This document shows positions 1-12,612 of a DNA stretch of 64,000 bases, one piece after another. How positions within the stretch are numbered: position 1 is the first letter of the stretch; each line of letters starts with the position of its first letter. The notes beneath the pieces are model-generated. The model was given only the letters and a program-made list of their open reading frames with translations, made no database searches and was not told the DNA's origin. Source of the stretch: Cyathus striatus (taxonomy: Eukaryota; Basidiomycota; Agaricomycetes; Agaricales; Nidulariaceae); the NCBI GenBank assembly GCA_025738555.1, contig JAOVFP010000004.1, positions 6,386,001 through 6,450,000 of the forward strand, written 5' to 3'. The position numbers were made by a program, and so were the translations under genes.

Positions 1-75
1 TGGCGCGTGACCTCGTTGCTCTTCCAAGTTCCAAACCCATTCCTAAATTCCACCGACTATCGCTGCTGCTATTAA
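1..75 (+). repeat. Third copy of a segment found at 13433-13507
   Basis: The first 75 bases match 13433-13507 with only a few substitutions (for example gcgcgtgacctcg against gcgcatgacttcg). At 13433 this segment is the 3' coding end of a broken alpha-kinase-like gene, so the window opens inside another copy of that repeat. Similarity stops near position 75. What lies to the left cannot be seen. Confidence 0.85.
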
Positions 76-1389
76 AGGTCCTATGACGGTCATTTTCTGT
101 GTAACATTTTCTAGTGAAACTTTTCTTTTTCAGCGCAACTTATTTTGAGGCAAATCCCTGCTTTTTCGCTTGTCTTATTAATCAATGCTAAATGAAACAT
201 TAAATAGTTCCCACTACTTTTTAAGGTAGTGGGTTATGGGGACGTTTCGATTTCCTAATAAGACAATTTGTGGATCGCGTTCGGGATCTCACTTTCTAGC
301 AATCTGATTGGTTGATGTATTTTGAGTGCCACTTGTAACTTTGTGACCATTACTGTACATTCTGTCCTCGTCTCACAGAAACGGTGTTCAGAGTCAGACT
401 CCACTGTCGCCAGCTCCACCATCAAGCTCAAGCACCACCGCCATCCCCCTGTCGTATCGATATGTCTGCAGCTGGTCCTCATGAAGGCGAAGTAGGTGTC
501 AAACTTGCCGGCGACGAAGTGCCATTCATCTTGTGGAGATGAATAAGCTTCGACACGATATAGGATCCGAAGAAACATAGAATGTCAGTATGTCGTGGAG
601 AGGGGTGTGACACTATGCATATACTAATTCTTTTCATTTCCGGTCAGTGTCACCTTTTATATGCCCCCGTTCGGTGTAAAATTGACAATTATGAAGACTA
701 TCAGGAGCCCAAGTCTCTCCTAGTTGGGCCTGAACAACACTAGCCTTCCTAGCTCAAAACTTGGTCTAGTAATGTCGTCTTCCCCCCCTCTTCGTCGTAC
801 CCCCTCGAGTTTGCCTTCCTTGTTCATTGTGGTCTTCCTTGATTATCTCGATGTCATTGGCGGGGGTGGATTATTACCGCCGCCCTCATTATTCACCACC
901 TCTATCCTCACATCATCGCCATGAGGCATATGCTCTTTTTCTTGTCTTTTATTTTCTACTTCGTCTCTGATATAGTTTGATAATAGCATCATTATCGGGC
1001 GTGTAAAATCTCTATGCAATATCCCTAAACAATCGGAGCTCAGTCAAGTAGGATCATATCTGATCTTCATTGGATTAGCCTTGTCTCGAATGTAAAGCTT
1101 CTCGATATGCTCAGTGCGCGCTTTGAAGTGTTGACAGTGTACGAAGGGGACAGCGGGATATGATTATGCTCCAGTACACGGTTTACATCGAGTGGTAAAC
1201 CAGGTTCGTTCGTATTCATTCCACTAGTACTATTCCTTATCTTCAAACCAGCGGCCATCCCTCGAACGTTTCGCAAGATCATCCGTGCTGAACGTATTGG
1301 AGCCCCGCGTCTACTTGGTCCACTGGTCGACCCATTTACAGTATGTATACGGAGAAGATATCATCGACTTCTACATATACAGCCGCGCA
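76..1389. other. No supported gene; short palindrome at 207-240
   Basis: Several short open frames exist on both strands but none shows a recognisable domain or consistent splicing. A palindromic motif at 207-240 (core cccactac...ttttaaggtagtggg) recurs inverted at 34391-34425. Confidence 0.5.
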
Positions 1390-1470
1390 ATTGGTGGGTT
1401 GACTTAGTGGTTCTCAGACTTCTGTGAGCGATCGATCCCCAGGGCTCGCCCCCCTGTTGGCACCACTTCA
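1390..1470 (+). repeat. tRNA-like stretch, possible SINE head
   Basis: The sequence carries an A-box-like motif (tgacttagtggt, about 1398) followed some 30 bases later by a B-box-like motif (gcgatcgatcccc, about 1427). This order and spacing fit an internal RNA polymerase III promoter of tRNA origin. The arms do not fold into a convincing cloverleaf, so a tRNA-derived SINE remnant is more likely than a working tRNA gene. No poly-A tail or target duplication was found. Confidence 0.25.
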
Positions 1471-1916
1471 ACACTCCATTCCTGTCGTCAGAACCATAGT
1501 TATTACTTAAATTTGGTCTCGATTCTTTAGTATTTCAAGGCGGTAAGAACAGAGACCATTGAAGAATCTACATAAACTTGTTGGAATTAGTACTTTAGTT
1601 AGCATCCGTTAGCAGGGTAAGGCTGGTGGTAGTGGGCAATGCCGCTTGTCGGCCTTATATCTTTATGTATTAAGCTAGCCAGTGGAGGAGCGACAAATTA
1701 TTAGAGCTAATAGAAATTTAAATACTGGGCTAATTAAAGATGAAGAATGAAAGGTCACAGAACAACCGTAGATGCCAAGCACGACTATCGACCTTAAGAA
1801 GCTTGTCATCGCAAACTGTTCCCGCAATTGGAAGGGTACACTTGTAGTTGGAGCTCTCGATAGGCGTATTGTACTCACGATTCTGCAAGAATCCAGGTGC
1901 TAGGTGCAGGCATATC

Positions 1917-2120
1917 TCAGAAGCTATACTCGCAAGCTAGGATCGTTACCCAAACCGCGTCCGATAACACTGATATCGACTGGCTCCGTCCTGAGTCAGT
2001 CTGAAAATCTGCCAAGCGCTCAGTATTCCCGATGAATGGATGTATTGCAAGCTGGTAATCATAACCTTTTGCGTCTTCCTTGTATTGGAGCAACCAGAAC
2101 TTGATGCATTCTTCAATCAC
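1917..2120 (-). CDS. Possible coding exon, unknown product
   Basis: A 67-codon open frame reads with protein-like composition (including KFWLLQYKEDAKGYDYQLAI, then AIHPFIGNTERLADFQTDSG). I do not recognise the family and could not attach flanking exons with confidence; a coding-looking stretch follows at about 1795-1870 on the same strand. It may be one exon of a real gene or of a gene fragment. Confidence 0.3.
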   Translation of the reverse strand: MIEECIKFWLLQYKEDAKGYDYQLAIHPFIGNTERLADFQTDSGRSQSISVLSDAVWVTILACEYSF

Positions 2121-2204
2121 ACAGGTGCATGTTGGAGAGAGGCTTGGGAGGGAGATGGCAAGGTAGCAATATGCTTCTGAGCAGGTATGAGCTTTTCGCG
2201 TTCT

Positions 2205-2290
2205 CTTATTCTAGCTCTCCGCCTAAAAATCATAGTCCGCTTGTTAAAAAGGGGATGTGTTGGATTTCGATCCCACCCTCGTCCGCTGGA
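2205..2290 (+). repeat. tRNA-like stretch, possible SINE head
   Basis: An A-box-like tagctctccgcc at about 2212 is followed by a B-box-like tttcgatccca at about 2262, with an anticodon-arm-like section between them. The spacing is tRNA-like but the acceptor stem is not evident. Read as a tRNA-derived SINE or a decayed tRNA. Confidence 0.25.
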
Positions 2291-3479
2291 TTGAGCACAT
2301 TGGCAAAGCGAGCGCTGGGCTTGGATGCTTCCTACCACAGTGCCGGGTAGGAGACGCATGGGAATGTGATTCGGGAAAAGGGCGGACGCAAATATTGTAC
2401 AGCGCGGAAGGAGTGGAGAATATTGAGGAAATAAGACAAATTGAGGGAGGCACATGATTCTGTAAACTACATCAACAGCAAAGTGCACACTGAAACGAAG
2501 GAACACAATATTAAGTCCGCACGAGAAGGGAGACAATAACACAAAAATCATACGCACAATACTAATCCTGATACACAAGCACCTTAACCACTGTACCACG
2601 AAGTCCTCCGAGTCCACCAAACCCTGCCAGGCCAGCAGACGCGATAATAACCTATAGAAACATATGATAAGTTTGCTGAAGAATTCATAGGAAAGTACCA
2701 TCGCTTCAATACATAATGAAAAGAGCTGCAGTCAATCGAGGTAAGCAAGTGGAGAGACAGACATTTCAAGTAGGGTGTTCGGAGTTGTGACACTGGACCG
2801 ACACCTTGCAACGTTACACTTACGATGACATAGTGATAGTGACAGCTGGTTGCGTGAGATAAATCAACAACAAATACACGTGACATACCTTTGTATGTAA
2901 CTATGTACAGGGTTTGATCGCTCAGTTGGACACCAAAACTTAATAGCCAAATTTTTTCCGTTTCACGCATTCTCTTGACTATTTCTTTATATCAGTAGGT
3001 GGTATATTGTTAACTCTACACTTTTCTGAATTTTGGGGATATTATGCAGTGAGGAAAAGAATACAGACGATATTCTCTTAAATCAAGCCAAAAATAGCTG
3101 CATCACTCATTTGTACACTGGTGAAGCTAGCACACATCCTAATTATAAGCTGGGGGCCGAATTGCTGAGGATGTGCCAAGGGAAAGGAAGAGCACGAGAG
3201 CGTCGCATATATGCCTGTCGGTATTGGGGTTATTATGTGCGTAGCGCGGGCTGGTATATTATGCTATACATATGTTCGGTTCAGGTTCGGGTCTTGACGT
3301 GGAGACGGGGTAGCCTGCATATTCATTATTTTTTTCCTCCCACTCGCCTTGCAGCGGATGAATCACAGTTAAAGGTGTATTAAAACTTATGTAGAATAAC
3401 AGTAGACGGTGGAGACAGTAGACTATTCAGCTATGTAAACATTGACCGATATAAGAGGTTGTTGTCCTGTACTTCTAAC
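2291..3479. other. No supported gene
   Basis: On the minus strand long frames overlap (2117-2701 and 2584-2970), and one reading near 2565-2654 gives a glycine-rich stretch after a plausible splice acceptor. The competing frames are mutually exclusive and none has a recognisable domain, so I make no gene call. Confidence 0.4.
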
Positions 3480-5515
3480 TTATGAATGATCATCAAACTG
3501 GCTAGAAAATGAGGGGAGGAGTATGTCATTATGACGAGAACTATGCATCCTAGCTCCAGCCTGAGGAACTTGGGCAGAAGCACTACTAGGACCCGAGAAA
3601 CTTCTTGGACTATATGGGTGACTCGGAGCTCGAGTATATTGTGGGATGGGAGGTAATTGCTGTTCCGGTTGCCTAGTAACCTGGTGAGGGGAGCTGTGCG
3701 GCACAAAATCCAATCTTGATGGATATACAACACCTGGGGGAGCAAAAATACCGGCACCATACTGCATAGACGTGTGATCAGTTGGAGTTGACGAGTGGTG
3801 GAGTGAACTAGAGCATTGATGCCGATGCGTTTGAATAGATGACGTTGGCTGGCGGTGAACAGGAGATTGGGAAGCGCTGAATAATTGAGAGGAAATCACA
3901 TTCCTCGGAGTCCCAGCTATGTTAGACTCATTGATAGTCTCCATGTGCATAGGTGGGACAGTATAGGCAGACATTGTGAAGGCCAATGAGGATACAGGTG
4001 TAGGCGAGGAGGTGCGGATTGGTGAGGATGCACGGACTGGCGAGGACACACGGCTTGGTGAGGAGGCACGGCTTGGTGAGGAGATACGGCTTGGTGAGGA
4101 AGTGGCAGTCGATTCCCGCAAGTTCCTGCCCCTCCAATTGCCACCAGCTTCATCTGTACTGTGGACGAAGTCGAACAGAGGCCCATCGTATGTACTAGCA
4201 GCTTCTGATGATAGTTCACGGTCGTTCTTGAGGGTCTCCTGGATGTAGCTTTTGTGTACGTGAATTATGAGCACCACACGATAGATACATACAACATACT
4301 TTTGCCAGCCATTGCTCTTCATGTCATTCCCTAGTTTCGCCTTTTTGGCATCCATGAAAGCATTGAACCGTTTCCAAAACCCAAATTTCTTAGAGGTTCC
4401 ACTGTCCTGTGGTTTTCCTTTCTTTCCTCGCTTACGTTTACTGGGTCTTTGGTCCAGGTCGTCGCTATCGTCTCCGGGTGGTTGCTGGGCACCTGTGACC
4501 GTAAAAGGATTGTCCTCTGCATCTTCATCTCCAGTGCTTGGGTTTTCATAGATGAAGCAGCGCTGGGCTTCTTGGTAAGTTGAACATGATGTTGATAAAG
4601 CTATAACTCACTATAATTGCGATTCTGACCATAAGATCGGCAGGAACATTCTTCACCTTGTCTTCCTTGAACTTTCGCCAGAGCGAATGAAGGAGGTCTT
4701 CTAGTGGGACTATTTCGTCACCAATGACACTCTTCACAATCTAGAATGTAAAGGAGAAAAGTACACTTTGCTGCAGAGAATGAACTGTGTAACCTACTTG
4801 GGCCCTAAATTGATTCAATATACTTCGTGCGCTGTCATTTACAGCCTTCTCGACCTCACGCAACTGGTCAATTTTCGAAAGGGCATCTCCTAGTTGATAA
4901 CTCACGGGGTCTTGTTTCAATTTGCGCTATGGAATGAATTCAATTACAGAGCATCTCAAAGAACAGAGACATACCATTACTAGTACTGGGAGCTCCACAT
5001 ATGAAGCTATATATGGGTTCATCACTTCGTTCTTGACACAGACAAGAATGGCGTCCTTTGAAGTTTCAGTGAAAGTATATAACTAAACATAGAATTGTAC
5101 TATCATACCTTTTGATTTCGGGATGGCTTCCAATTAATGGCTACCGATTTATGAAGCCCCTCCATTGCATGGGCTGTAGTACGTCCATCCTTGCGAATCT
5201 CTGCTATTTCATTGAGCACGTTGAACAAAAGTGCATTAGTTGTGATACAGATTAAAAGATCGGCCTGATCAAGTGTACTGCCAAGCTAAAGTGGTATGTC
5301 AAGTAGTCAAGTAGAGTACAGTATCAATGTTAGAACTGTAGGCTTACATGCACTAAGGTCTGAAGGTCACTCGCTTGGCGTGGCTCCAGCTTATGTCGAA
5401 GGGCCATTGTGTCTGCGAACACAGCTGGATCAGGAATGGCTCTGGAAGTATGTGGTGGTGCTGAAGTATGGTTCCCAGAAAGAAAATGGCTGTGCTGAGA
5501 AGAGGAAGAGGGCAT
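3480..5515 (-). CDS. Uncharacterised basidiomycete protein with SPSR repeats
   Basis: Seven exons join with consistent phase: 5348-5515, 5109-5285, 4975-5055, 4798-4926, 4612-4740, 4300-4562 and 3480-4248, giving about 571 residues. The start is the ATG at 5515 (MPSSSSQHSH). The first half is mostly helical in composition. A basic stretch (RPSKRKRGKKGK) suggests a nuclear localisation signal. It is followed by FGFWKRFNAFMDAKKAK and a conserved-looking W-x-YIQETL motif spanning the last intron. The C-terminal third is low-complexity and contains six 18-bp tandem units encoding SPSRxS-like peptides, then a Pro/Ser/Gln-rich tail. The overall plan resembles lineage-specific hypothetical proteins of Agaricomycetes. 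Function unknown; the exon structure is well supported, the role is not. Confidence 0.75.
3985..4104 (-). repeat. 18-bp coding minisatellite (SPSRxS units)
   Basis: Imperfect 18-bp units such as cttggtgaggaggcacgg repeat head to tail inside the last exon of the gene at 3480-5515. On the coding strand they encode Ser-Pro-Ser/Val/Ile/Thr-Arg/Pro-x-Ser. The units stay in frame, so unit gain or loss would change only the tail length. Confidence 0.8.
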
Positions 5516-5807
5516 GGTGGACAACGATACACAAAAGAGAAACACCTTGATTCACTGAGAAGAGCATCACGCCATTTAACAGATTCCTTTGCTCTGAAGC
5601 TAACCATATAAAGACTTAGTACTAGGCATTCATGTATGGTTCGGATGGCTTGGTTTTGGTGATGAATTGGTTGGAAAGCATTTGAAGCAGAATGAGAGAA
5701 TTGAATAATCGGGGAGGTTGATGGTGAAACATTGAGTGAGAGCTGCGGCGGGAGGCGTGGCATTATTTGGCCCACCAAATAGACGCCACATTTCGTCATT
5801 GAGATTC

Positions 5808-8800
5808 TCATTGCAATAAATTTCGTAGATTCGATGCTCCATGAATAAGATTTGAATGTACTTGCTGCACAAGAGAATTTGATGTTGAAGCTATTTGATG
5901 AGATTGACTTTGCTCGTTTTCTTGTCTTCCCTTTCTTGATGCAATTTCCATGGCAATTCCTTGATCTATTGCATTAAGTCGCTCTTCCTCTGTTGGGGTG
6001 TTCAGTTTTGGGCAAAAATCATGCAGATGGATAGAATTTCGCATCTGTGCAATATTTAGTATCATGTCAATATCCTTGGATCGAGAATGCTTTATCTCAT
6101 AAGTGTATGTGTTGGTTTTTTCACGTTCCTGCATTGTTACTCGGGTTTGACTGGTACCACAGCTGTGTTCCACACAATTGTGTTGAACATTCACTGTACA
6201 TATTATAGCCTAATAGATTTAGTATAATTTTCAACTGTAAAGTATTTTAAACACTACCTTAGGTTTCAACATATAACAAACATTCTGGGAGATAAGCTTG
6301 GGCATTCTGTATGTATCAGATATTGTACTTGTGGAATAAATTTCCACAAGAATGAAGGATGGGGCCTTTGAAGATGATGGGGAAACTTGTAAAATTTCAA
6401 TGACCTTCCCTATTTTAGTTGGAACTGCTTCAGAACTTGTATTGTTCTGCTGGATTTCAACAACCGCAAAGGAGCCAACTTTGTATTTGTCCCCACTTTC
6501 AGTAGTGAAGCTCTCACAAATTCGATACATAAAGTTATTGGCATGACTTTGTTCCACTATTTCATGAGATAACCTCCTTGAAGCTTCTGTTTTATTCCAG
6601 GTAAATGGTTCTGTAGCTTTTAAGGAGTGATTGTCTGTTCAAGATTAAATTAGCCATTACAAATGTGTTGGAGTTGTGAAGATGAATACCAGGTGATGAT
6701 TTATTCAAAGGGAATCCCATTGAATTTTGTATAATTGCATTGTATTTAAGATTTTGCGGCCCAATACCAGGTTTTCAAAATATTTTATTGGTCAGTTCTG
6801 AAAGAGTATTTGTAGTTTCTGTTTCCAACTGCTCAGATTTCTGCTTTAAAAATTCTCCACCACTTAAAAGGTGTCGTATGTGATTGGTTGCTGCAAATCC
6901 CCGGCCAATATCTCTGGAAGGTGCCTGGTGATTGCTGTTAACACTAAGAGCACGTATATGTGCATTAAATGATTCAAATGTCTCTGTTGCAAATAGTATT
7001 GCTGGTCCAAACTGCTTTATATGTTCTGGTAGGTGAAGTATTATATGAAATTTTGGTTTGTTGAACCAACGTGGTGTCCAATGAGCAGTGCATAATAAAA
7101 AATTGTCAATGGCAACTCTAATTTCATCCTAGAAGTAAAATTACTTGTCATATGGAATTCAAATGAAATACTATGATATACATACCACATGTGTATTAAC
7201 ATCATTAATTACAGGCTGCCAGACTAGTGGGATGAGCACTGAAAGTGAAATCCAAGTATTATAGCATGGTTTTGGAACAAGATCATACAGAACAAATGGA
7301 GCCACTTGCACAATAATGCGGAAATCACGACCAGTTAGAGATCCTGCATATTTAACTAGGGTTTGTCCAGCAAGAGGAGATATATTGAGCCCACTGGTGT
7401 CTACAGAAGATAACTGAGTAATGAGAAGCTGTTTTTTGTCATTGGACAGTCTTGCCATTGCATCACGCCAAAAGTATTTAACAAATCCAAGCAAAATAAC
7501 ATGAAGGATTTCAACAGGAGTGTCTTGATGTGGATTGAGATCATTCTGAATGCGCCAAATTGGACTTGTGACATTCTCAGGGAACTCTGAAATATAATTA
7601 TCTAGCTCTTTTTGCCTTTGTTCCCGAGATCCCCCACAGAGTTTTTTGATGAAGTTAAATATTGCATCTGTAAAATAATCTTGGTACACATCCTTTATTC
7701 CAAAGTTTGTTTTCATTTGTTTCGATCTAGTTTTGCCACCAATTGTACTTGCAGTTGTGAATATACTATGAAGATTGTTGATTGTTTCATTCTGATTTCT
7801 GAGTTTCCCAATCTAATCAAAGCACTCAATAATGTGAATGATATGGTCAAATTGATTATGGTAATTTCTGACCTTTAAAAATTGAATAACCCTTTCTTTC
7901 ATATCTTTAGCATTTTCAGTGCGCTTCTTTTTTGACTTTACATTGCTCTCTAGTGCAGAAGTTGAATCAGAATGTATACTTGCTTGGCTGGTGTCACCAT
8001 CAGACTGTGTTCTGATGGTTTGATTTGCTTGTTCCTTTGACTGGTCTTGTCCACAAACAAAACAACATCGACAAAATAGTTTACCATGAAGTCCAATGTG
8101 GCAGGATAGTTCACTTTGCATAGGGTTATCTCCTAAAACGGCAAGAATGGATATGATAATCAAAACAATCTCCTGAAGCATACAATCCCATGCCCATACT
8201 CCATTTCTTTGAGCTATGTTTACCTATATAATGTACTGAGAATGTTTAGTTCTCACAATACTGTAGATAAAAGTACCTGTTCAGCTATTCCATCCAGCAT
8301 TTCAAGAGGAGGAGCTGTATTTGAGGTGCACAGAAAGTGAACATGGTATTCAAGATGGGCATGATCATGTGGAAGTCCTGCTGCAGTAAATAAGAAGCTA
8401 TTGTGCTTATTCCAGCGTTTTGAAGTATTTCCTGAGGTGTCATCACAATATAACCATATAGGAAATGCCATGACTCTATGCCCATTGGCTTTTTTGCGCC
8501 AGTGATTACCCTCAGTTGGGTTTGTATACATCCATTGCTCATATATGTCATCAATCAAATTAGATTCTGTTTTGTAACCACCTAAAAAGTACAATTAGTA
8601 TAAATCTGTAATAAATAGTATTACAAACAAGGACCTAGAATATTTTGTGGATTTTGAATGCCCTGTTGCATGAAGCTACATTGAAGAAATGGAAATGAGA
8701 CCAGATACTGGGACAAAGGCACTTCTATAGATTCATATTCATGAACAATCCAACCACCCAGGTCATTTTTTTCACTCATTTTCCATGTATCAGAGAATAA

Positions 8801-10329
8801 TTTTCCATCCCTTTTGAACCAGCGATGAGGAATACAGTATTGACCATTTTTAAGTAGTGCAGGCTCAAATATATAGAAATCTTGATTATCCAAACGGACC
8901 ATAGGTGTTGTCAAATCAGGATTCAATTCATGTCACCAACGATAGAATTGATTTGCATTGCTTAATTGGTTATTCTTCTCCTCTGGATAAAACTCCAAAT
9001 GTTCACGAGTAATAGGGTTTGCAATTTCCTATAGTTAAATCTTAGTATGAGGCATAGTCATTTATATACCAGAGGAAATATAACATACTTGAGCAACAAT
9101 TGAATGTAGATCATTCACATAATAAATATGGCCAAAAGCACCCTTATACCAAATTGTTTTGATGCCACATGTCTCCTGCAAAAATCTCTCTATAGTCCTC
9201 ATTGTTGTACAATTTGGGACCCCTTCTGCTCCAAGAGTTTGATGGGACCATGTAATAACTGACATTTGGGCCTCAGAAAATGCAGAATGGGGTAAGTGAT
9301 GTAAAACATCAAATATGCAAGTCTGTGATATTTATGACTTTATTAGAACATAGTTAATCTTATACATACTGCTTTGCTTGGCCATGGAAACCATTGTTCA
9401 TCTTCAGTCTTTTCTAATTCATATTTAGTCCATCTTGGTTTGTTCACAGACAAAATGCCTTGATCAATTACTGTTCATACCCATAATTATAAGTCTCAGA
9501 TAGAACCACATCAATGGAAAGAATATACTTGGTTCATCCATGCTGCCATCATGCTCAACAGATTCACTATCTGATGGAATGTCCAAAATACCAGAAGGAT
9601 TAGAAAGCAAAGTTTCCAAAGTACATGAAATATTGTTTGCTTGATCTTCAAGGAGTCCTGTATTCAATTCACCTAGCTCACCAAGGTTAAATTTAGTTGC
9701 TTTGAAGTTATTGTTATCCTCTCCAAGAGCTGCATCAGTGTACCCAATATCATAGCTTTCCTCCATTTCAAATAATGATGTGTTTGCACTGGGGCTTTGC
9801 CTGTAGGAAAGCTCATCAAGAATTTGTGTAAGAGAACCAGCAGTATTGCTCTGTGGATCAGATTCAGGTGCTTCTGGAATAAACTGGCTATCCATTGTTG
9901 ATCATGTACTAATGCCTACACTTGCATTAAGAACTCATGTACTACATATGGCTGAACTGTGCAACTGTGCCCACAGTCATGATAAGTAACATATGTTGAT
10001 ACGCATGGCGTCCGCATTGTAGGTCATGTGACTAATCACGTGACATAGATAAGATATGATTGGATAAAAGATTAGATAAGCGGTGAAATCCTAACACCTC
10101 CTCCCAATATCTGTAGTTTACTATATGCTTTTCAGACTCTTCATGTCGCACTCTGTGTCTTGCAAAAATTGGATTCAACAATGGGCAAGCTGAGCATATC
10201 CATTTCACTTCCTCAGTGGTATTGGAGGTTGATTTCTTCCACACTGTAATTACAAGTCAATGTACAGACATAAATGTATGTATTGGTATTACAAGGACCT
10301 TCTGGATGTGCTAAAATAACATGACTCAT
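5808..10329 (-). pseudogene. Decayed TNP2/CACTA-like transposase gene
   Basis: A multi-exon minus-strand gene reads from an ATG at 10329 (MSHVILAHPE) into a Cys/His motif (WICSACPLLNPIFARHRVRH), an acidic linker (9464-9895) and a central domain at 8253-9470. A Cys-rich motif (HIGLHGKLFCRCCFVCG, about 8050-8110) follows, then the core NPHQDTPVEILHVILLGFVK (about 7470-7530) and PLAGQTLVKYAGSLTGRDFR. The C-terminal part is at 5808-6557 (VNVQHNCVEHSCG-like). I recognise this order as that of a large repeated Agaricomycete family that I place with TNP2-type (CACTA/EnSpm) transposases; this is from memory. In-frame TGA codons at 8933-8935 (FYRW-stop-HELNP) and probably 6775-6777 interrupt it. The region is markedly poor in CpG. 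No terminal inverted repeats were located. Confidence 0.7.
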
Positions 10330-11367
10330 ACTGAGCAGGGCACTTCAGGCTGGTGCAAAGATGATGATAAGTTGTTAAGCAAAGTGGTCTTGCCTATTTG
10401 AGGATATGCACACACCAATAAGCAACAGTCAGACATTCGGATCCCACCTGAAGCAGTTATATATGCTCAACTGAAAATAAATATAGTGCTGAGTTCTTAT
10501 TCCCAGATAACATACTCAGCCTAGGCTGATGATATTGTTAGCACATCCTCACTCTTTTCCCAAGCATAAGCTTCCTCAACTAGTTGACAGTCGTGCTTAG
10601 CTGTTGGCAGTGTACACCTTCGCTTAAGCGGCATTATGCGTGGGAAACGGCAATAAAACTCGGCGCTGATTTCATACAAGATTTTGTGATGCTGTGAAAA
10701 TTAGGTGTATTTTGAGAATTATTATTCATGGAGTGCTTGTGATCACATAAATTTTTTTATAGTATACATTTATATCATAATACATAACACAGAGCAAGTT
10801 CTCTGTGTGCAGGATGCCTACAGACCGAGAATTGGTCAAGTGTACAGATGAGAGGGGCTGTACAACTGAGCAATAAAACCCAGTCAAAAGTCAGTCTAGT
10901 GATGTCAAGTGCTATCCAGTGGTATTGAGGACTAGATGTCACTTGATATTGCAATAAAATCTGGTATATAATGATTTTTTTCATGTAAGATCTAAGTATG
11001 TTGAGGCTGGACAAGTGCCAAGAGTAAGTTGGATTTGCCAAGCTGTTAACTTCTTGGCAAATATAGTGATATCTAGTGTGACTTTCATCTTATTCTAGCT
11101 GTATCTGGTGTTGTTGAAGCATTTCCAAGGGATTTGTACAGGTATAGAAATAAAATCAAAAGCACATATATTGGAAATTTATCTACTGAGGTACATTTGT
11201 TGGTATCCAACACATCTAATGCTACAATACTACTATACTAGCCAAGCCCCACTACTTCAACTGGCTTACTATGTGCAAGCCCCAACTTCATGCAACTGAA
11301 TGGACAGAAAGTAGTGTTAGCAATGAATTTCTGAAAATTAACTGAAATCATACCTTGCGCATGTGTA
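10330..11367. other. AT-rich, no supported gene
   Basis: Only short frames without recognisable domains. The stretch lies between the transposase-like gene and the inverted repeat and may be part of a larger nested set of repeats. Confidence 0.4.
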
Positions 11368-11696
11368 TGGAAAGCCAGACAACCATGCTCAACTGGATCA
11401 AAACAGTTGAACTCCGACCTTCAGCAAGATGGCAGTTGCTTAGATATGTTCTTAAGCACATCTTGTTTGGCCAGAATTTCAGTTAACTGCTTAGTCCAAG
11501 CTTCTAGTCCTACTGTATTCAGATGCAAATGTAAGACTTGGTATTACAATAGAGTACTATAGCATGTGTCGTTACTAATTATTTTGAACATTCACTCAAG
11601 TTCAATAGATACAATTGAGAAATAAGATGTTTAAAAAGTGTCTATGTAGTATATACCTAGCTTTGAGATGAAATCCTGTGATGATAAGTGTGACTC
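11368..11696 (-). repeat. Inverted copy of the alpha-kinase gene segment 13096-13424
   Basis: Read on the minus strand this matches 13096-13424 across about 329 bases, including the intron of the right copy. Six CpG sites present between 13281 and 13424 are TpG or CpA here (for example gaccttcggcaagacgg against gaccttcagcaagatgg). The copy is non-coding: flanking kinase sequence is absent. Confidence 0.9.
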
Positions 11697-12612
11697 ATAA
11701 CCTGAAAAAGCATACAGAGTGCAGTAGCATGTGTCTACTGCTATTTTTCTAGTGATTTGTTGGAATAGGGTTGATCATGTCTGCAAGAATAGTCCACTGG
11801 ATTTGTGTGTGATAGCTTGATGTGCACAGCAGGAGTTGAACTCAAGACCGAATGCGTGGGAAATTATCACGTGATATAAAAGTCACGAGCGTCGTTTCCA
11901 TGGAGGAAATGATGCTCGTGACTTACTCAAGTGTTGAGCCAGGTGCATTCCTTACAATGCTGGCACATTGATTTTCATTCATATTATAAATACATTATTG
12001 CTTATATTCATTTAGAGATTGCATATTTCAATAGAAGTACTGTAGATTGTTTCAAGTGGTAATAATACCTATCTACAGAGCTATTCTAATTGAAGTATCT
12101 GCAAGTACATATACTGGTGGGTACCAAAAGTGATGGCAGTTCCCACATGACAGGAGAGCAGTTCCTCATATATTTTTAAGTGTAGCATCACATGTACAGC
12201 TTGGAATGACTTGATGCATTATTATTATGTACTATATGATGTATGAAATATATATGTAAATTTACATGTTTATAAGTCTATTTTATACCACAATGCAGGC
12301 TGTTTCTTAGAAATATCACAATCACATTGAGGATCAATTAATTGCTTTACAGAGCTTCTTGTGGAATTTGAAATGCTCCAATATTTCTCTTATACATAGT
12401 CCTAACTACATAACATATATTAGTCAAGTTATATATATTATGCACCATATGGTGACCCACAATTACAGTTGTAATATTCAGCAAACATCATTGATTCATG
12501 AGCTTCATCCTCCACTATTGGATATCTACCTCCAATTGAATGAGTAGCAGTGTAATTTGAGATCAGTCTGGCAGAGCTTCTTGCTGAAAATACCAAAAAG
12601 TCCTTCTCTTTA
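11697..12612. other. AT-rich spacer between the inverted copies
   Basis: No domain-bearing frame was found. Short open frames at 12359-12547 (+) and 12438-12644 (-) overlap each other and are not supported. Confidence 0.4.

Noticed and set aside
2117..2701. 194-codon minus-strand open frame
   Set aside because: Overlaps competing frames and the tRNA-like stretch, and its composition changes midway without domain support.
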